Of a stretch of DNA of 63,530 nt, positions 7,417-16,216 are shown piece by piece. How positions within the stretch are numbered: the first letter of the stretch is position 1; each line of letters begins with the position of its first letter. Under the pieces are notes generated by a model. The model saw only the letters and a program-made list of their open reading frames with translations. It ran no database searches and had not been told where the DNA came from. Both the position numbers and the translations under genes were made by a program. Source of the stretch: UBA5186 sp040005095. GTDB taxonomy: Bacteria; Actinomycetota; Thermoleophilia; Gaiellales; Gaiellaceae. The DNA lies in the NCBI GenBank assembly GCA_040005095.1, contig JBDTZN010000005.1:1-63530 (forward strand), in the 5' to 3' direction.

Positions 7417-8818
7417 AGAACCTGAGCGTGTAGCCCCCGTAACCCTCGGAGTCGAGACGCAGGCGCACGTCGTACCAGCCTTCGGTCGGGACGACGACGT
7501 CGAGTGCGTGCACGGCTCCGGATTCGCCGGCGCGGACAGTGATCGTGCGGCGCCGCGTCACCTGCAGCGCGGTCTCGGTCCCGGGCGTCCCGTCGAGACG
7601 CACCGAGAGCTGCTCGCCTGCGCGCATGAAGACCGAGTAGACGTCAAGCGGGTCGTCCCAGTAGTCGAGGGTGGCGTCGATGCGGGACGTGCGTCCGTAC
7701 ACGCGCGCGGCCGCGGTGGTCGCGCCGTCGTTCGGCTCGCGCGCGTCGGCCGGCGGCAGCGAGCCGTCGAGCATCGCGATCGCCCGGGTGACGTCGATCC
7801 GGCCCCAGCCGCTCAGCGAGTCGCGGCCCGGCCGGCACTCAGCGCAGATCGGCGCAGCGACGTCGTCGGCCGAGTGCTCGAGGATCCAAACGACCTGGTC
7901 GGCCGCGAGCTCAGGGTGGAGGGCAAGCAGGATCGCGGCGGTCGCGGAGGCCTGGGGTGCGGCGAACGACGTGCCCGCCCCGGCCCGGAAGAAGCCGTCG
8001 GCGCAGTCCGAGTACCCTTGGTTCAGGCACGCGCGGCGCTTCTGCGTCAGCGCGCGGGGAAAGGTCGAGACGATCTCGTCGCCGGGAGCCGCCAGGTCGA
8101 CGAAGACTGGGTCGCGGTCGGAGAAGCGCGGGACGGTCCCCGCGCGGTTGAGCGCGGAGACGCCGAGAACGTGCGGCAGCGCGGAGGGCCAGCTCGCATA
8201 CGGCCATGGGGTGGAAGGCGCGTCGTCGCCGTTGCCGACCGCGGCGATCACGACGACGCCCTGCGCGGTCGCATAGGCAACCGCAGCCGCCTCTTCCGCC
8301 GAGTACGTGTCGAGCGAGCGCGAGTCGGGTGCGCGGACGCCCGCGAGGCTGAGGTTGATGATGCGTGCGCCACTGTCGACGGCCCACCGGATCGCCTGTG
8401 CTTCCGCGTGCGTGCTGACGGAGCCGTCCGCGTACGCGGCCTTCGCCACGAGGAGCCGAGCGTTCGGAGCCATGCCGGCCATGCCGATCCGGTTGCCGGT
8501 CAGTGCGGCGATCTCGCCAGCGACGAACGTCCCGTGCCCGACCGAGTCCACGAGCGCCTTGCCGCCGACGAAGCTCTTCGCCGCGGCGATGCGGCCCTTG
8601 AACTCCGGATGCCCGCCGTCGATCCCCGAGTCCACGACCGCGACCAGCACCGGCTGGAGCGCCGGGAACGCCGGCCAGGCATCGAACGCGTGGTCCTGGG
8701 CGAGGTAGTACTGGCGGGGGAAGAGCGGGTCGTTCGGCGTGAACGTGGCCCCGGAACGGGCTGCGGCGGCGACCGGCGCGAGTGCGAGCGCGGCCAGCGC
8801 TACCGCGACGAGCTTCAC
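7406..8818 (-). CDS. Secreted subtilisin-like (S8) serine protease with C-terminal beta domain
   Basis: The 470-residue protein has a signal peptide (about residues 1-20, ending AAAARSG) and an S8 catalytic domain with the full triad: Asp63 in VAVVDSGIDG, His95 in DSVGHGTFVAG and Ser284 in GAGTSFAAPQA. The oxyanion Asn196 is in AAVGNGDD. There is no obvious I9 propeptide. Residues about 345-470 look like a bacterial pre-peptidase C-terminal beta-sandwich (REPNDGATTAA, then a jelly-roll ending GGYTLRFFKS). It is predicted to act outside the membrane. The GTG start overlaps the stop of the SpoIID/LytB-domain gene by 4 bases, so the two are translationally coupled and probably act on the same wall compartment. 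Substrate unknown. Confidence 0.9.
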   Translation of the reverse strand: MKLVAVALAALALAPVAAAARSGATFTPNDPLFPRQYYLAQDHAFDAWPAFPALQPVLVAVVDSGIDGGHPEFKGRIAAAKSFVGGKALVDSVGHGTFVAGEIAALTGNRIGMAGMAPNARLLVAKAAYADGSVSTHAEAQAIRWAVDSGARIINLSLAGVRAPDSRSLDTYSAEEAAAVAYATAQGVVVIAAVGNGDDAPSTPWPYASWPSALPHVLGVSALNRAGTVPRFSDRDPVFVDLAAPGDEIVSTFPRALTQKRRACLNQGYSDCADGFFRAGAGTSFAAPQASATAAILLALHPELAADQVVWILEHSADDVAAPICAECRPGRDSLSGWGRIDVTRAIAMLDGSLPPADAREPNDGATTAAARVYGRTSRIDATLDYWDDPLDVYSVFMRAGEQLSVRLDGTPGTETALQVTRRRTITVRAGESGAVHALDVVVPTEGWYDVRLRLDSEGYGGYTLRFFKS

Positions 8819-10440
8819 GCCGCGACGACTCGAAGCGGCGCCGAGCTACCCGCGACGAACCCGTGGCCCGGTGCGACGCGGGCTCGGTACGTCCCTGGGG
8901 AGAGCGTGAGCGACGCTTGGAACGTCCCGTCAGCGCTCAGCGCTGCGTGGGCGACCGTCTTCCAGGTCGTTCCATCCGGGCTCTGGCGCTGCACCTCGAC
9001 CGGGGCGCCCTCGAGAGCGGGCTTGACCGAGCCTCGCAGCGACGTCTGATCGGTCGCGGCGGCGAGCTTGACGAGCGGGGCGACCTTGACCGTCACCGCG
9101 CTCGAGGAGACCTTCCCGGACGTGAGCCGGTACTGCGTGGCCTGCAGCGGCTTCACGACCGTGCTGATCGCGCCCTCCGGCGAGGCCGTGACCGCGCCGA
9201 CCTGCGCCCACGCCGCAGTGCCGACGCGCGACTCGAGCAGGATCGGCGTGAAGCCGCGGGCGACGCCGTCCAGCCGGGCGCGCGCGCCGTAGACCACGGC
9301 GGGGCCCGCGGGCGTGTTGAGTCCGAGCACGCCAAGCGAGAACCAGGTTGAGCGCAGGCCGAGGAGCTGCCTCACGTCGCCGGCCGCGACCGTGACCTCG
9401 CCGAGCGTTCCGGTGGCGGTCAGGGAGGTCGCGCGCCCGGAGCCGTTCAGCGTCGCCTGGATGTCGACGAGGCGGCCCGGCACCTTCAGCTTCTTGCTCA
9501 GCGTCGCAGCGGTGAACTTGAACGGCCCCCAGTCGTGGTGCGGGGAGATCGTGTCGTAGGGGTCGGCCACGGAAACGAGATACGGCACCGGCCTCGCGTT
9601 GGGCCAGACGTCCTGGATCGCCGCCGTGCGCCCGCCGGAGCTGGAGTAGAAGTACGTCGTCGCGACCTTGCCCTGGTAGAGGACGACCTGGCCGGCGGTC
9701 GCGTCGACCGCCGCGCTCGACTCCGGCTGCTCGCCGTCGACGCCGCGATAGACCTGGCTGCGCGTGTCCGAATACAGGTCGAAGGAGCCGCTGCTCTTGC
9801 GTACCGCGAGCGCGTAGGACCGCGCGACCATGGCCTGGCACTTCAGCGCCTCGGCGGCCCAGGTGTGAGGCATCTCGGACGGCACGACGCCGTAGAGGTA
9901 CGCCTCGAGCCCGACCGTGTTCACGACCTGAAGCTTCCCGTCGACCAGCGAGACCTGCAGCGACCCGCGGTAGCGCCGGTCGAGCTTCAGCGGCTGGCCT
10001 CCGGGCGAGAAGACGAGCGGGCCGGGCAACGCCTGCGCGGGCTTGGCCGGATCGACCTTCACCTTCAGCGCCTTCGTCAGCGTCACCGCGCCCGGCTCGA
10101 GGGGATAGCTCGTCCCCGACGCGTCCTTGACCGTGAACGGCACTGCGGACGAAAAGCTCACACTCGTCGCGCCCGACTTCAGGAGCACGCGCACGCGCGC
10201 GAGCGGCGCCGGCCCGAGCGTGGTCGACGGGTAGTAATGGGCGAGGATGCGCGGATAAAGCCAGCCCTGCTGCGCGTAGCCGTACGCGCCCCACTGCGGC
10301 ATCCCGACACCGTGGCCCCAGCCGTGGCCGGTGATCACGAAGGTGGCCGACGAGAGCGGCGCCGTCTGTCCGCGCGAAGCGGCACCGCCACCGGCGGCGC
10401 TGAGTGCGGCAAGGACAAGGAGAGCGATCGTTCGGCGCAT
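8815..10440 (-). CDS. Exported SpoIID/LytB-domain protein, probable peptidoglycan-acting enzyme
   Basis: I place the start at ATG 10440 (MRRTIALLVLAALSAAGG), which gives a signal peptide and 541 residues. The open frame continues upstream but that part has no signal and overlaps the kinase. A SpoIID/LytB signature GHGWGHGVGMPQWGAYGYA lies near residue 40. The SpoIID core follows: YRGSLQVSLVDGKLQVVNTV, then YLYGVVPSEMPHTWAAEALK with its conserved Glu, AMVARSYAL and YFYSSSGGRTA. SpoIID of Bacillus is a lytic transglycosylase that trims denuded glycan; the family is also widespread in non-sporulating bacteria, so sporulation is not implied. The C-terminal 150 residues look like tandem beta-rich modules. 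It is the first gene of a pair with the subtilisin-like protease. Confidence 0.88.
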   Translation of the reverse strand: MRRTIALLVLAALSAAGGGAASRGQTAPLSSATFVITGHGWGHGVGMPQWGAYGYAQQGWLYPRILAHYYPSTTLGPAPLARVRVLLKSGATSVSFSSAVPFTVKDASGTSYPLEPGAVTLTKALKVKVDPAKPAQALPGPLVFSPGGQPLKLDRRYRGSLQVSLVDGKLQVVNTVGLEAYLYGVVPSEMPHTWAAEALKCQAMVARSYALAVRKSSGSFDLYSDTRSQVYRGVDGEQPESSAAVDATAGQVVLYQGKVATTYFYSSSGGRTAAIQDVWPNARPVPYLVSVADPYDTISPHHDWGPFKFTAATLSKKLKVPGRLVDIQATLNGSGRATSLTATGTLGEVTVAAGDVRQLLGLRSTWFSLGVLGLNTPAGPAVVYGARARLDGVARGFTPILLESRVGTAAWAQVGAVTASPEGAISTVVKPLQATQYRLTSGKVSSSAVTVKVAPLVKLAAATDQTSLRGSVKPALEGAPVEVQRQSPDGTTWKTVAHAALSADGTFQASLTLSPGTYRARVAPGHGFVAGSSAPLRVVAA

Positions 10441-10569
10441 GTTCGAAACCCCGCGTCCCGCGCAGGAGCGGGACCCGACGAGGCTAGCGGACCCGCACGG
10501 ATGCAGCGGTTTTTCGTCCGGGTAACCTGGTTCGCCGGTTTTTCGTTGCCCCCTCCGAGGGCAAACGAG
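10441..10569. promoter_or_regulatory. Divergent intergenic region between the SpoIID/LytB gene and the kinase gene
   Basis: This 129-base gap must hold promoters for both directions. It contains two similar T-rich stretches, ggtttttcgtccgg and ggtttttcgttgcc, about 30 bases apart. A GAGGGC 10 bases before ATG 10570 can serve as the kinase ribosome site. I can point to no sigma-factor-specific boxes with confidence. Confidence 0.35.
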
Positions 10570-11973
10570 ATGCGGACGCCCATGACAGCCAAGACGGACA
10601 TCCTTCCGCCCCGCTATCGCGGCCCGCAGCGCGTGGGCCGCGGCGGCATGGGCGAGATCTACCGGGCCACCGACACCACTCTCGGCCGAGCCGTGGCGGT
10701 GAAGTTGCTCGCCGAGCGCTACGCCGAGGACGATGCGGTGCACGAGCGCTTCACGCGCGAGGCGCTGACGGCGGCGCGGCTTTCGGGCGAGCCGAACATC
10801 GTCACGATCTTCGACGTCGGCGAGTGGAACGACCGCCCCTTCATCGTCATGGAGTACCTCGCCGGCGGCTCGCTGGAGGAGAAGCTGCGCAGCGGTGGCG
10901 CACAGCCGACCCAGCAGGCGTGCGAGTGGCTCGAGGACACTGCGCGCGCACTCGACGCGGCGCACGGCCACGGCGTCGTCCACCGCGACGTCAAGCCCGC
11001 GAACCTCCTCCTCGACCGCGACGACAACGTCCACGTCGCGGACTTCGGGATCGCGAGCGCCGCCGGGCTCGACTCGATGACCATGACCGGGACGGTGATG
11101 GGGACGGCGGGCTACCTGTCGCCCGAACAGGCGCAGGGCGAGCGCGCAACCGCCGCGAGCGACCGCTACGCCCTGGGCGTCGTCGCGTTCGAGCTCCTGA
11201 CGGGAACGCGGCCGTTCGAGGCCGACTCGATGACGGCCGAGGCCGCTGCGCACGTCCACGCGGACGTGCCGTCGGTGTCCGAGCGTTTGCCGAGCCTCCC
11301 GCCCGAGCTTGACCCGATCTTCCGGCGTGCGCTGGCCAAGGATCCGGCCGCGCGCTATCCGACGTGCGCCGAGTTCGTCGCCGACCTGCGCCAGGCACTG
11401 CACGAGGCCGCGGGCATGACGCGCCAGCTCGAAGCCGCGCCGGCGGCGGCGGCGGCTCCTCCGCCGCGCGCCTATGCGCCGACGCGGCCGCGTCGCTTCC
11501 CCGTCGTCCCCGTACTGCTCGCCCTCGCCCTGCTCGGCGTGGGGATCCTCGGCGCCGCACTCCTCACGCGCGGCGGCGGCCCGAAGCCCGCCGCGCAAAC
11601 GTTCATCCGCACGATCGTGAAGACCACGCCAGGGCAAACCGTCACGCAAAAGACCACCGTGACGACAGCGCCGGCCCCCGCGCCGGCAAGTGGAGGAGCG
11701 GATCTCGCGCAGGGTCGCCGCGACAGTGACGCAGCTTTCAACATGATCCGCGCCGGCGACTACTCGAGCGCCCTGCCGCTGGCCCAGAAAGCGCTCGCGG
11801 AGCTAAAGGGCACCGGCGACATCTACGAGGCGTACGCGAACTACAACGTCGGCACGTCGCTCGTGCACCTCGGCCGCTGCTCGGAGGGGCTGCCGTACCT
11901 CGACGCGTCGGAGCAGATCCAGGGTTCCCGCAAGGAGATCAGGAACGATCGCAAACTCTGCAGGAAGGGCTAG
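10570..11973 (+). CDS. Membrane Ser/Thr protein kinase (Hanks type, PknB-like) with short extracellular region
   Basis: I chose ATG 10570 (MRTPMTAKTDILPP), giving 467 residues; the ATG at 10582 is nearly as good. The kinase domain spans about 15-275: glycine loop VGRGGMGEIYRA, catalytic Lys in VAVKLLAERY, Glu of helix C, catalytic loop HRDVKPANLLL, DFG in VADFGIAS, and a Thr-rich activation loop (DSMTMTGTVMGTAGYLSPEQ). One membrane segment (VVPVLLALALLGVGILGAAL) follows a Pro/Ala-rich linker. Outside there is a TTT-rich spacer and then about 90 residues resembling TPR-like helices (DYSSALPLAQKALAEL, YEAYANYNVGTSLVHLGRC). No PASTA repeats are present. Targets are unknown; the nearby wall and polysaccharide genes are plausible. 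Confidence 0.92.
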   Translation: MRTPMTAKTDILPPRYRGPQRVGRGGMGEIYRATDTTLGRAVAVKLLAERYAEDDAVHERFTREALTAARLSGEPNIVTIFDVGEWNDRPFIVMEYLAGGSLEEKLRSGGAQPTQQACEWLEDTARALDAAHGHGVVHRDVKPANLLLDRDDNVHVADFGIASAAGLDSMTMTGTVMGTAGYLSPEQAQGERATAASDRYALGVVAFELLTGTRPFEADSMTAEAAAHVHADVPSVSERLPSLPPELDPIFRRALAKDPAARYPTCAEFVADLRQALHEAAGMTRQLEAAPAAAAAPPPRAYAPTRPRRFPVVPVLLALALLGVGILGAALLTRGGGPKPAAQTFIRTIVKTTPGQTVTQKTTVTTAPAPAPASGGADLAQGRRDSDAAFNMIRAGDYSSALPLAQKALAELKGTGDIYEAYANYNVGTSLVHLGRCSEGLPYLDASEQIQGSRKEIRNDRKLCRKG

Positions 11974-12968
11974 CGCCAGCTCGTTTCGGACACGGGAGCG
12001 CGTCCCTTGAGCGGCTCCCACCAGGCCCGGTTCTCCCCGTACCACTCGACCGTCGCGCGCAGGCCGTCGTCGAAGTCGAGCGCGGGCGACCACCCGAGCT
12101 CGGTGCGGAGCTTCGACGAGTCGAGCAGGTAGCGCCGGTCGTGTCCGGGCCGGTCCGGGACGATCGTCTTCAGGCTCTGCGGCTTGCCGAGGGCGTCGAG
12201 CACCCGGTCGGCGATCTCCTCCACCGTGGCCTCGACGCCCGAGCCGACGAGATACGTCTCGCCCACGCGCCCGCGCTGCAGGACGAGCTCGATCGCACTG
12301 CAGTGGTCGAGCACGTGCAGCCACTCGCGCTTGTTCTGCGTGGACGCGTAGAGCGGTAGCGGCTCGTCGTCCAGCGCGTTCGTCGTGAACAACGGGACGA
12401 CCTTCTCCGGGAACTGGAACGGCCCGTAGTTGTTCGAGCAGTTCGTGATCGTTACCGGAACGTCGAACGTCTCGTGGTAGGCGCGCACGTAATGGTCGGC
12501 GGCGGCCTTCGACGCGTTGTACGGGGTGCGCGGCCGGTAGGGGGAGTCCTCGGTGAAGACCTCGTCGGTGTCGAGCGCGAGGTCGCCGTAGACCTCGCAC
12601 GTGGAGATGTGGTGGAAGCGGTCGAGTCCGACAGCGCGAGCGGCCTCGAGCAGGAGTTGCGTGCCGAGGACGTTGGTGCGCGCGAAAAGTCCGGGGTCGA
12701 CGACGGCGAGGCTGTTGTGCGACTCCGCTGCGAAGTTGACGATCGTGTCGAGCTCGTGCTCGCGCAGCGTCCGCTCGGTCAGCTCGCGGTCGCCGATGTC
12801 GCCCTGGACGAACGCGATCCGATCGTCGACGTCGGCAAGGCTGGCGCGGTTCCCCGCGTAGGTGAGCAGGTCGTAGGCGACGAGCGTGTCGTCTGGATGG
12901 CGCTCCAGCCAGTAGCGGACGAAGTTGGAGCCGATGAAGCCGGCGGCGCCGGTGACGAGGAGCCTCAC
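11970..12968 (-). CDS. rmlB: dTDP-glucose 4,6-dehydratase
   Basis: The 332-residue short-chain dehydrogenase/reductase removes water from dTDP-glucose to give dTDP-4-keto-6-deoxyglucose, step 2 of dTDP-L-rhamnose synthesis. It has GAAGFIGSNFVRYWL for NAD, NFAAESHN, the Thr-Cys-Glu triplet in HHISTCEVYGDL (usual T-D-E; here Cys replaces the Asp position), YNASKAAADH with the catalytic Tyr-Lys, and NCSNNYGPFQFPEK. The Asp-to-Cys change in the TDE triplet deserves note because that Asp assists dehydration in RmlB; some RmlB-like enzymes use other residues. It is last in the MFS-rmlA-rmlC-rmlD-rmlB run, and its ATG overlaps the rmlD stop by 4 bases. The convergent kinase gene overlaps its stop. 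Confidence 0.9.
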   Translation of the reverse strand: MRLLVTGAAGFIGSNFVRYWLERHPDDTLVAYDLLTYAGNRASLADVDDRIAFVQGDIGDRELTERTLREHELDTIVNFAAESHNSLAVVDPGLFARTNVLGTQLLLEAARAVGLDRFHHISTCEVYGDLALDTDEVFTEDSPYRPRTPYNASKAAADHYVRAYHETFDVPVTITNCSNNYGPFQFPEKVVPLFTTNALDDEPLPLYASTQNKREWLHVLDHCSAIELVLQRGRVGETYLVGSGVEATVEEIADRVLDALGKPQSLKTIVPDRPGHDRRYLLDSSKLRTELGWSPALDFDDGLRATVEWYGENRAWWEPLKGRAPVSETSWR

Positions 12969-13795
12969 GGGGCAAGCCTAGCCAGGCATTCGCGCAGGCC
13001 TTCCCGCCAGTGCGAAAGCCGCGGCGTGTCCGGATGCTCGCTGCGCAGCACCGAGTACGCGGGACGCGGGGCTGGGCGGCCGAGCTCCTCGGTCGTGATC
13101 CGGCGCACGCGCGTGTCCAGCCCGGCCTCCTCGAAGATCGCCTCCGCGAACTCGGCCCAGGTGCAGTCGCCCTCGGCGGCCACGTGCCGGCGGCCGTATG
13201 GAAGCTCGACGATCGCCTTCGTGGCTTCGGCCAAATGGTCGACGTACGTAGGCGAGCCGCGCTGGTCGTCGACGACGGAGACCTCGTCGCGCTCGGCACC
13301 GAGCCGCAGCATCGTGCGCACGAAGTTGTGCCCGGTCGCACCGAAGAGCCACGACGTCCGGACGATCCAGGCCTCCTCCCCCGCCGCGGCCTCGCCGTGG
13401 AGCTTCGTTCGCCCATACGCGGAGAGCGGATTCGTGGGATCGGACTCGACGTAGGGTTCGCGCTTGCGTCCGTCGAAGACGAAGTCGGTCGAGTAGTAGA
13501 CGAGCGGCGCACCGAGCTCAGCCGCGTGCTTGGTGCCGCCGACGTTCACCGCCGCCGCGCCCTGCGGGTCGTCCTCGGCGCCGTCCACGTCGGTCCACGC
13601 CGCCGCGTGCAGGACGAGCCCGGGCGCGTCGAGCCCGAATGGCGGGGGATGCGTTACGTCCCACTGCTCGCGCGTGAGCGCCACCGCGTCGGGGAAGACC
13701 TCGGCGAGCGCCCGCCCGAGCTGCCCCCCCGCCCCGGTTACGAAGACGCGACTGCCGCGTCCCGTTCCGACAGGATCGGCGATGACGTGCTCCAT
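12965..13795 (-). CDS. rmlD: dTDP-4-dehydrorhamnose reductase
   Basis: This 276-residue reductase catalyses the last step, dTDP-4-keto-L-rhamnose to dTDP-L-rhamnose with NAD(P)H. It shows VFVTGAGGQLGRALAEVFP, VLHAAAWTDVDGAEDDP, YYSTDFVFDGRK and the catalytic Tyr-Lys in NPLSAYGRTKLHGE, then VRTSWLFG and GDCTWAEFAEAIFEEAG. The start is ATG 13795 (MEHVIADPVG); no closer start lies before the VFVTG strand, so the gene overlaps the end of rmlC by 58 bases. The open frame runs on upstream inside rmlC, but that part is not family-like. Confidence 0.9.
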   Translation of the reverse strand: MEHVIADPVGTGRGSRVFVTGAGGQLGRALAEVFPDAVALTREQWDVTHPPPFGLDAPGLVLHAAAWTDVDGAEDDPQGAAAVNVGGTKHAAELGAPLVYYSTDFVFDGRKREPYVESDPTNPLSAYGRTKLHGEAAAGEEAWIVRTSWLFGATGHNFVRTMLRLGAERDEVSVVDDQRGSPTYVDHLAEATKAIVELPYGRRHVAAEGDCTWAEFAEAIFEEAGLDTRVRRITTEELGRPAPRPAYSVLRSEHPDTPRLSHWREGLRECLARLAP

Positions 13796-14232
13796 AGGCT
13801 CACGACCCGCGGGTCGTTCCAGGGCAGGCCGTGCTCGTCGGGCGCGGCGGGGTCGTACTCCTCCGTCACGAGGTAGCAGAACAGGCAGTCCGTGAGCGCC
13901 TCGTAGCCATGGGCGTGCGTCCCGGGGACGTAGATCGCGACCGGGTTCTCGTCGCCGATGTCCTCGGTGAAGGCCTCGCCCGTCTCCCGGTCGAGGACGA
14001 CGACGCGCACCATCCCCTGCAGGCAGACGAAGAGGTCGTCCTGCCCGCGCTCGTGGTAGTGGAGGCCGCGCACGACGCCCGCGCGCGAGTAGGCGAGGTT
14101 CGCCTGGCGGATCGGCTTCGGGAGGTCGCTCGCGCGCGCGAGCTCCGAGAACCACCCGCGCTCGTCCTCGAAGCGCTTCAGCTCGATCCGGCGCAGTCCA
14201 CTTAGTAACAGTCTGTTACTTGGATCGGTCAC
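13738..14232 (-). CDS. rmlC: dTDP-4-dehydrorhamnose 3,5-epimerase (RmlC family)
   Basis: The 164-residue cupin epimerises C3 and C5 of dTDP-4-keto-6-deoxyglucose. It carries the RmlC hallmarks FEDERGWFSELA, NLAYSRAGVVRGLHYHE with the catalytic His, QGMVRVVVLDRE, IYVPGTHAHGYEAL and FCYLVTEEYDP. Length is slightly below the usual 180. The GTG start overlaps the rmlA stop by 4 bases, and its last 58 bases are shared with rmlD. It belongs to the complete rml gene set in this operon, so the product should be dTDP-L-rhamnose for surface glycans. Confidence 0.9.
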   Translation of the reverse strand: MTDPSNRLLLSGLRRIELKRFEDERGWFSELARASDLPKPIRQANLAYSRAGVVRGLHYHERGQDDLFVCLQGMVRVVVLDRETGEAFTEDIGDENPVAIYVPGTHAHGYEALTDCLFCYLVTEEYDPAAPDEHGLPWNDPRVVSLWSTSSPILSERDAAVASS

Positions 14233-14963
14233 GCCCGGCTCCCGCGGATGAAGTCGTTCACGGCGTAGTAGGCGTCGATCGACTCGCCCGCGTCGCCCCA
14301 GAAGCCGTCGAGGACGTCGTACTCCATCTCACCCCGCTCGACATACCAGTTGTTCACGTCCGTGATCTCGAGCTCGCCGCGGCCGGACGGCTGCAGCGTC
14401 GGGAGCACATCCCAGACCGTCTCGTCGTAGAAGTAGATCCCGGTCACCGCGAACGCCGATGGGGGCTGCTCGGGCTTCTCGACGATGCGCGTGACGCGCC
14501 CGTCGCCGTCCAGCTCGGGGACGCCGAGATGCCGCAAGTGCTCCGGATCGTCCTCGCGCGCCAGCAGGATCCTCGCGCCGTGTGCCTGGGCGCGGAAGTT
14601 GTCGACCGGGCCGCGCAGCGACGACTCGAGCACGTTGTCCGCGAGCATCACGACGACCTGGTCGCGCTCGACATAGCGCTCGGTCAGCCCGAGCGCCTCG
14701 GCGATCCCGCCCGGCTTCTCCTGGTAGGCGTAGAAGAGCCGGTCGATCCCCCACTCGTGACCGTTCCCGAGCAGGCGGAAGAACTCGCCCGCGTGCGTCC
14801 CGCCGGTGACGAGCATCAACTCGGTCACGCCCGCGCCGACGAGCGCCTCGATCGCATACGTGACCATCGGACGGTCGTAGATCGGCAGGAGATGCTTGTT
14901 CGTGATCCGCGTCAGCGGATGGAGGCGGGTGCCCGAGCCGCCCGCGAGGATCACGCCCTTCAT
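14229..14963 (-). CDS. rmlA: Glucose-1-phosphate thymidylyltransferase
   Basis: The 244-residue nucleotidyltransferase makes dTDP-glucose from dTTP and glucose-1-phosphate, the entry step of the rhamnose pathway. The N-terminal signature MKGVILAGGSGTRLHPLT is perfect, followed by NKHLLPIYDRPMVTYAIEAL, LGNGHEWGIDRLFYAYQEKPGG split over residues 66-87, VVMLADNV with a metal Asp, and IVEKPEQPPS. RmlA enzymes are usually about 290 residues; this one is of the shorter archaeal/actinobacterial type and lacks part of the C-terminal regulatory helices. The ATG overlaps the upstream MFS gene stop by 4 bases. Confidence 0.88.
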   Translation of the reverse strand: MKGVILAGGSGTRLHPLTRITNKHLLPIYDRPMVTYAIEALVGAGVTELMLVTGGTHAGEFFRLLGNGHEWGIDRLFYAYQEKPGGIAEALGLTERYVERDQVVVMLADNVLESSLRGPVDNFRAQAHGARILLAREDDPEHLRHLGVPELDGDGRVTRIVEKPEQPPSAFAVTGIYFYDETVWDVLPTLQPSGRGELEITDVNNWYVERGEMEYDVLDGFWGDAGESIDAYYAVNDFIRGSRA

Positions 14964-16195
14964 GTCGCGGGCGATGCTACGGGGTCGCGCTCAGGCTCGC
15001 GCCGCCCGCGCACCGCGAGCGCCCCCGCGACGCCTGCGAGGACCGAGATCGCCGCCGCGCTCTTCCACATCGCCGCGTCGCCCCACGCGGCACGAATCTG
15101 CAGGCCGAGGAACGGTGTGAGCGCCCAGGCGACCGACCAGCTGCTGCCGAAGAACCCCATGTACGCGCCGCGCAGATCCTTCGGGGAGAACGCCGCCACG
15201 GCCGACTGCGAGGTCGGGATCCAGAGCATCTCGCCGATCACGAAGACGACGATCACGAACAGGAGGACCGGAATCGCCGCGCTCACGTTCAGGAGGAGGA
15301 GCGGCAGGCCCATCAGCGGCATCGCGACCGCGAGCTTGACGGTCGAGGGGATGCCGGCCGTCCAGCGAATCAGCCGCAGCTGGAAGGCCGTGACGAGGAT
15401 GGGGTTTGCGATCACGAGGAAACCCCACGCGGCCGGCTGCAGGCCATGCGACGAGGTCAGCGAGATCGGCATGAGCACCTCGTAGGCGACGTAGGTCATC
15501 GACGCGAGGACCGACGACGCCATGAAGACGAGGAACGCTCCGTCCCTCCGGATGACGCCCCACGAGCCGCGGTCGGGCGGGCTCTCAGGAGCGTAGGCGC
15601 CCGTGCGCGGCAGGTAGTGCCAAGCGATCGCCGCGGCCGACAGCGAGAAGAGAGCGGCGCCGAGAAAGAAGGCGGGCCAGTGGTTCCCGATCAGGAGGAA
15701 CCCGCCGATCGGAGGTCCGAACACGACCCCGAGGTTCGCTGCGATCCGGACGGAGGCATATCCCGCCTCGTGCTTCTCCGGAGGGACGAGGTCCGCGACC
15801 AGCGCCGTGTCCGCCGCGCGACCGATCGAGCCGAGGGCAGGTGCGACGGCCGCCAGTGCGAGACCGGCGAACAGGTGGTCTCCGACCGCGAGGAACCCGA
15901 CCAGCATCGCGGTCTGGACGCCCCAGCCAAACAGGATCATCGGCCGGCGGCCGACGTGGTCCGAGACGTGGCCGCCCGCATACGACGAGAGGCCCGCGAG
16001 CAGGGCGCCGACGAGGAACGTGACGGCGAGCTGACGGTCGCTCGCGCCCAGGTGAACCTTCGCCCAGATCCCCATGAAGATCCACGCGACGGAGCCGGCG
16101 AGCGAGCCGGCGAACTGAACGGCGAGCACCGGGCGGAGCGCCGGATCGACGTCCGTGCCCCAGACGAGCCGGTAAAAACGGGCGAAGAGCTTCAC
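14960..16195 (-). CDS. Major facilitator superfamily transporter
   Basis: The 411-residue protein has about 12 hydrophobic segments and the MFS loop 2-3 motif GGHVSDHVGRRP near residue 75 (related to GxxxDRxGRR). It starts at GTG/ATG 16195 with MKLFARFYRLVWGTDVDP. It heads the rml operon and overlaps rmlA by 4 bases. The fold resembles drug/sugar efflux MFS proteins, but nothing fixes its substrate. The operon position hints at a link to sugar or surface metabolism, though the shared promoter could simply be historical. A 21-codon open frame lies 21 bases upstream. Confidence 0.85.
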   Translation of the reverse strand: MKLFARFYRLVWGTDVDPALRPVLAVQFAGSLAGSVAWIFMGIWAKVHLGASDRQLAVTFLVGALLAGLSSYAGGHVSDHVGRRPMILFGWGVQTAMLVGFLAVGDHLFAGLALAAVAPALGSIGRAADTALVADLVPPEKHEAGYASVRIAANLGVVFGPPIGGFLLIGNHWPAFFLGAALFSLSAAAIAWHYLPRTGAYAPESPPDRGSWGVIRRDGAFLVFMASSVLASMTYVAYEVLMPISLTSSHGLQPAAWGFLVIANPILVTAFQLRLIRWTAGIPSTVKLAVAMPLMGLPLLLLNVSAAIPVLLFVIVVFVIGEMLWIPTSQSAVAAFSPKDLRGAYMGFFGSSWSVAWALTPFLGLQIRAAWGDAAMWKSAAAISVLAGVAGALAVRGRREPERDPVASPAT

Positions 16196-16216
16196 TCGCC
16201 CGAGGCTACCCTCGGA

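Noticed and set aside
10441..11649. N-terminal extension of the SpoIID/LytB frame to 944 residues
   Set aside because: The extension is antisense to the kinase domain; the ATG at 10440 gives a proper signal peptide.
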